The notes beneath the pieces were generated by a model. The model ran no database searches and was not told the DNA's origin. It saw only the letters and a program-made list of their open reading frames with translations. Shown one piece after another: positions 8,181 through 9,471 of a stretch of DNA of 9,471 bases (its first letter is position 1; each line of letters opens with the position of its first letter). The translations under genes and the position numbers were made by a program. The DNA comes from JBBRLA01 sp038231615 (GTDB lineage Bacteria; Myxococcota_A; Polyangia; Palsa-1104; JAEUJZ01): contig JBBRLA010000316.1 in assembly GCA_038231615.1 (NCBI GenBank), forward strand, positions 1-9,471, written 5' to 3'.

Positions 8181-8426
8181 CTAGCCCTCCTTCAACCTGA
8201 CTCCAGGGCCTCCACCGTTGGGGTCGATGAAGACGACACCACCGCCCTCCAGGGCGACCTTGATGGCCAGCACATTGTTGGGTCCAGGCGTCCGGGTCTC
8301 GCTCTCAAAGTTGGCAATGGTCTGCCGGGTCAAGTTGGCCGCGGTGGCAAGCTGCTCCTGCGACCAGGCGAGCATGGCCCGAGCACCCCGGCACTGGGCG
8401 GGGGTGATGCTCTTTTTATTTGACAT
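8181..8426 (-). CDS. XRE/Cro-CI family helix-turn-helix repressor, 81 aa
   Basis: A small cytoplasmic DNA-binding protein. The HTH spans about residues 8-60: R13-ARAMLAWSQ leads into SQEQLATAAN (22-31, second helix) and LTRQTIANFE (32-41, recognition helix). A compact tail GGGVVFIDPNGGGPGVRLKE follows, which is typical of short single-domain XRE regulators in Proteobacteria. ATG 8426 is chosen because it sits just before the fold; the frame extends to an ATG at 8561, but those 45 residues are Arg/Pro-rich and unlike the family. There is no Shine-Dalgarno site upstream, so the message could be leaderless or weakly translated. The start codon lies inside a perfect palindrome, suggesting autorepression. 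The gene is divergent from the toxin-antitoxin pair and lies 99 nt upstream of the giant gene on the same strand, so it may control either or both (inference). Confidence 0.85.
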   Translation of the reverse strand: MSNKKSITPAQCRGARAMLAWSQEQLATAANLTRQTIANFESETRTPGPNNVLAIKVALEGGGVVFIDPNGGGPGVRLKEG

Positions 8427-8434
8427 TATGTCAA
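8420..8434. promoter_or_regulatory. Perfect palindrome at the HTH start codon, likely repressor operator
   Basis: TTGACATTATGTCAA has 7-nt arms, TTGACAT and ATGTCAA, around a single central base. On the minus strand it contains the ATG of the XRE gene. Single-domain XRE repressors bind short dyads of this size as dimers, and operators overlapping their own start are common, so autoregulation is the simplest reading. The symmetry is seen directly; the binding is inferred. Confidence 0.55.
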
Positions 8435-8485
8435 TTTGTGCGACCCGGACGCGTTGGTGCGAGCGATCCTGGGTGATCGGGCGGG

Positions 8486-8527
8486 GACATGAGGGCCTGC
8501 CGGCCGAAGTAAGGACGACATGAGGGC
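8486..8527. promoter_or_regulatory. 11-bp direct repeat in the divergent intergenic region
   Basis: GACATGAGGGC occurs exactly at 8486-8496 and again at 8517-8527, a 31-bp step close to three helical turns, which would place both copies on one face of the DNA. It lies 52 nt before the antitoxin start. It could be a paired binding site for the antitoxin or the XRE protein; the GACAT core also occurs in the palindrome at 8420-8434. Confidence 0.35.
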
Positions 8528-8578
8528 AGGTATCGAGTTCGTTGGCGCCCGGTCGACTCATGCATTATCCTGGTCCCT

Positions 8579-8815
8579 ATGAGTGAACGGGTTCGACAGG
8601 TTCTCGGCGAGGCGTTGCAGCTAACCCTGGAGGAGCGGGCGGTGATTGCCACGGAGCTACTTGCCAGCATGGACGAACCGGAGGACCTAGACGCGGAATC
8701 AGCCTGGGCCTCCGAAATCGAGCGCCGTGCTCGTCGGGCCCTTGCGGGGGAATCCAAGGGAGTTCCTCTGGACACTGTAACCCGCAGACTCGACGAGGTA
8801 CTTGGCCCTCGATGA
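8579..8815 (+). CDS. Antitoxin, putative addiction module component (Unstab_antitox / TIGR02574 type)
   Basis: A 78-residue acidic helical protein with the familiar layout of this antitoxin family. An N-terminal helix (ERVRQVLGEALQLTLEERAV) is followed by IATELLASMDEPED, then an A/E-rich W-containing segment (SAWASEIERRARRALAGE), and a G-V/I-P motif before the C-terminal helix (GVPLDTVTRRLDEVL). The family neutralises ParE/RelE-fold toxins by direct binding and is degraded when expression stops. Length matches the family norm. The stop overlaps the toxin ATG by 4 nt (ATGA), so the two are translationally coupled with antitoxin first. No clear Shine-Dalgarno site precedes ATG 8579; the bases just before it are CTGGTCCCT. 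Regulation probably acts through the direct repeats upstream, by analogy with other type II modules. Confidence 0.9.
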   Translation: MSERVRQVLGEALQLTLEERAVIATELLASMDEPEDLDAESAWASEIERRARRALAGESKGVPLDTVTRRLDEVLGPR

Positions 8816-9141
8816 GCAAGCCGATTTGCTTCGAGCCGGAGGCTTTCGACGAGCTTCTGGCTGCCGTGTTGCGCTATGAAAGTCAGCGAGCCGGCCTGGG
8901 CAACGAGTTGCGTTCGGCTACCCTGCATGCGCTCGGGCTCATCCAGGACGGGCCTTCGCGATGGAGTCTCGTTCCTGGTGTCCCTACGGAACTCGGCACC
9001 CGCCGCGTCCTGTTGCAACGGTTTCCATACGGGGTGATCTATATGGAACTACCGAGTGAAATTCGCGTCCTGGCCTTCGCTCATGCGCGGAGGCGGCCGG
9101 GATATTGGCGAAGGCGGATACCCCGTCGCGACCCTCCGTAG
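8812..9141 (+). CDS. ParE/RelE-fold toxin with an extra basic C-terminal tail
   Basis: A 109-residue protein of the ParE/RelE toxin superfamily. The N-terminal segment ICFEPEAFDELLAAVLRYE is the usual beta strand plus helix. A middle helix ends in ALGLIQDGPSRW, and the hallmark C-terminal strands RRVLLQRFPYGVIY (64-77) and IRVLAFAHARRRPGYW (84-99) follow. Members of this fold either cleave mRNA at the ribosome or poison gyrase; the sequence does not tell which. The conserved core ends at W99, and the last ten residues, RRRIPRRDPP, are an added basic tail whose DNA resembles the downstream 21-bp repeat. The gene is coupled to the antitoxin by the ATGA overlap and has only a distant GAGG 13 nt upstream, so it probably depends on that coupling. 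Confidence 0.9.
   Translation: MSKPICFEPEAFDELLAAVLRYESQRAGLGNELRSATLHALGLIQDGPSRWSLVPGVPTELGTRRVLLQRFPYGVIYMELPSEIRVLAFAHARRRPGYWRRRIPRRDPP
9108..9122. repeat. Repeat-like segment inside the toxin 3' end
   Basis: GCGAAGGCGGATACC matches 13 of 15 positions with GCGGAGGCGGATTCC at 9212-9226, one of the 21-bp type B units. It lies 104 bp upstream, one base off the 21-bp register (5 x 21 = 105), and encodes most of the toxin's extra tail. Confidence 0.45.
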
Positions 9142-9142
9142 T

Positions 9143-9471
9143 ATCGCCGCGGACCCGTATCACCTACTCCCAGCTCTCCTGATCCGCGGCGGAATATTGG
9201 CCGGCGATGCCGCGGAGGCGGATTCCGGCGGCGGAAAATCGGTCAGCTATGTCGCGAAGACGGATTCCGGCGGCGGAATATCGGTCAGCTATGTCGCGGA
9301 GGCGGCGTCCAGTGCCGCAGCGGCGGCTTCTACTGACGGAATGTCGGCCGGCGCTGTCGCTGTAGCGGCGTCATGTGTCGGTTTATTGGAGAGCTTTTCT
9401 GCGGAGTCGGAGTCCGTTGGCGCGGAGGCGGCGTCCAGTGGCGTAATATGGGCCAGCGATGCCGCAGGGGC
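9143..9471. repeat. Degenerate 21-bp tandem repeat array (42-bp higher-order unit), running off the right edge
   Basis: From the end of the toxin gene to the window edge there is no supported gene. From 9185 onward the sequence divides into 21-bp units with no insertion or deletion for about 13.7 units. Two unit types mostly alternate: type A is like GGCGGCGGAATATCGG plus YCRGC (starts 9185, 9227, 9269, 9437), and type B is like GATGCCGCGGAGGCGG plus five more bases ending in TCC (starts 9206, 9248, 9290, 9416). Together they form 42-bp repeats, clearest between 9185 and 9310. A B-like unit is already visible at 9143-9163, while 9164-9184 fits poorly. One plus frame is open from the toxin region to the right edge with Ala/Gly/Ser-rich content and only TTG 9197 or ATG 9341 as starts. 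A minus frame reads GIRLRDIADRFSAA-like repeats down to a TAG at 9166..9164 but is closed upstream by TGA at 9373. Coding is therefore possible but not supported. Confidence 0.75.

Noticed and set aside
8427..8561. Extension of the XRE repressor to the ATG at 8561
   Set aside because: The extra 45 residues are Arg/Pro/Ser-rich and unlike the family, and they would fill the whole divergent regulatory region; the fold begins just after ATG 8426.
8542..8570. Promoter for the antitoxin operon (TTGGCG and an ATTATC-like -10)
   Set aside because: The hexamers match the consensus too weakly and several spacings are equally possible, so no specific promoter is claimed.
8431..9018. Minus-strand frame 8431..9018 (195 codons)
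   Set aside because: It lies opposite the antitoxin and toxin genes, both recognisable families, and its translation is Ser/Arg-rich without motifs.
9185..9471. CRISPR array at the right end
   Set aside because: The 21-bp units are contiguous and all diverged. There are no identical repeats separated by unique spacers and no cas genes nearby.
9341..9471. Plus-strand gene starting at ATG 9341 in the repeat region
   Set aside because: The frame is open to the edge, but the translation is Ala/Ser/Gly-rich repeat sequence and there is only a poor ribosome site; it cannot be told from open frames that arise in GC-rich repeats.

Overview
The window looks like an accessory (genomic-island type) stretch of a fairly GC-rich Gram-negative bacterium. 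The antitoxin, toxin and HTH proteins resemble families common in Proteobacteria, but no housekeeping gene is present to fix the taxon, so this is only a guess.

From the right of the HTH gene leftwards, the minus strand carries a tight four-gene operon. It holds a giant protein of about 2053 residues with a complete class III metallophosphoesterase domain at its N-terminus followed by roughly 1700 residues of mostly helical, partly TPR-like sequence (8081..1920). Next come a ParA/MinD-type P-loop ATPase (1923..943), a small helical protein of unknown function (941..438), and a fourth gene that starts on GTG at 441 and runs off the left edge. This last gene carries a conserved-looking Cys in a GLTCATF motif that suggests a permuted papain/NlpC-P60-like fold. 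Successive genes overlap by 4 nt, are separated by 1 nt, and overlap by 4 nt, so they are probably translated as one unit. Phosphoesterase, switch ATPase, helical adaptor and candidate cysteine hydrolase together look like a multi-component conflict or signalling system. I do not recognise it as a named system, and the defence role is inference.

Upstream on the same strand is a small XRE-family repressor gene (8426..8181). Its start codon lies inside a perfect 7-1-7 palindrome, a likely operator. Divergent from it on the plus strand is a toxin-antitoxin pair: an Unstab_antitox-type antitoxin (8579..8815) and a ParE/RelE-fold toxin (8812..9141), overlapping by 4 nt. The region between them carries an 11-bp direct repeat 31 bp apart.

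The right end (about 9143..9471) has no convincing gene. It is a degenerate tandem repeat with a strict 21-bp period grouped into 42-bp higher-order units, running off the edge. A related segment overlaps the 3' end of the toxin gene and encodes the toxin's extra C-terminal tail.
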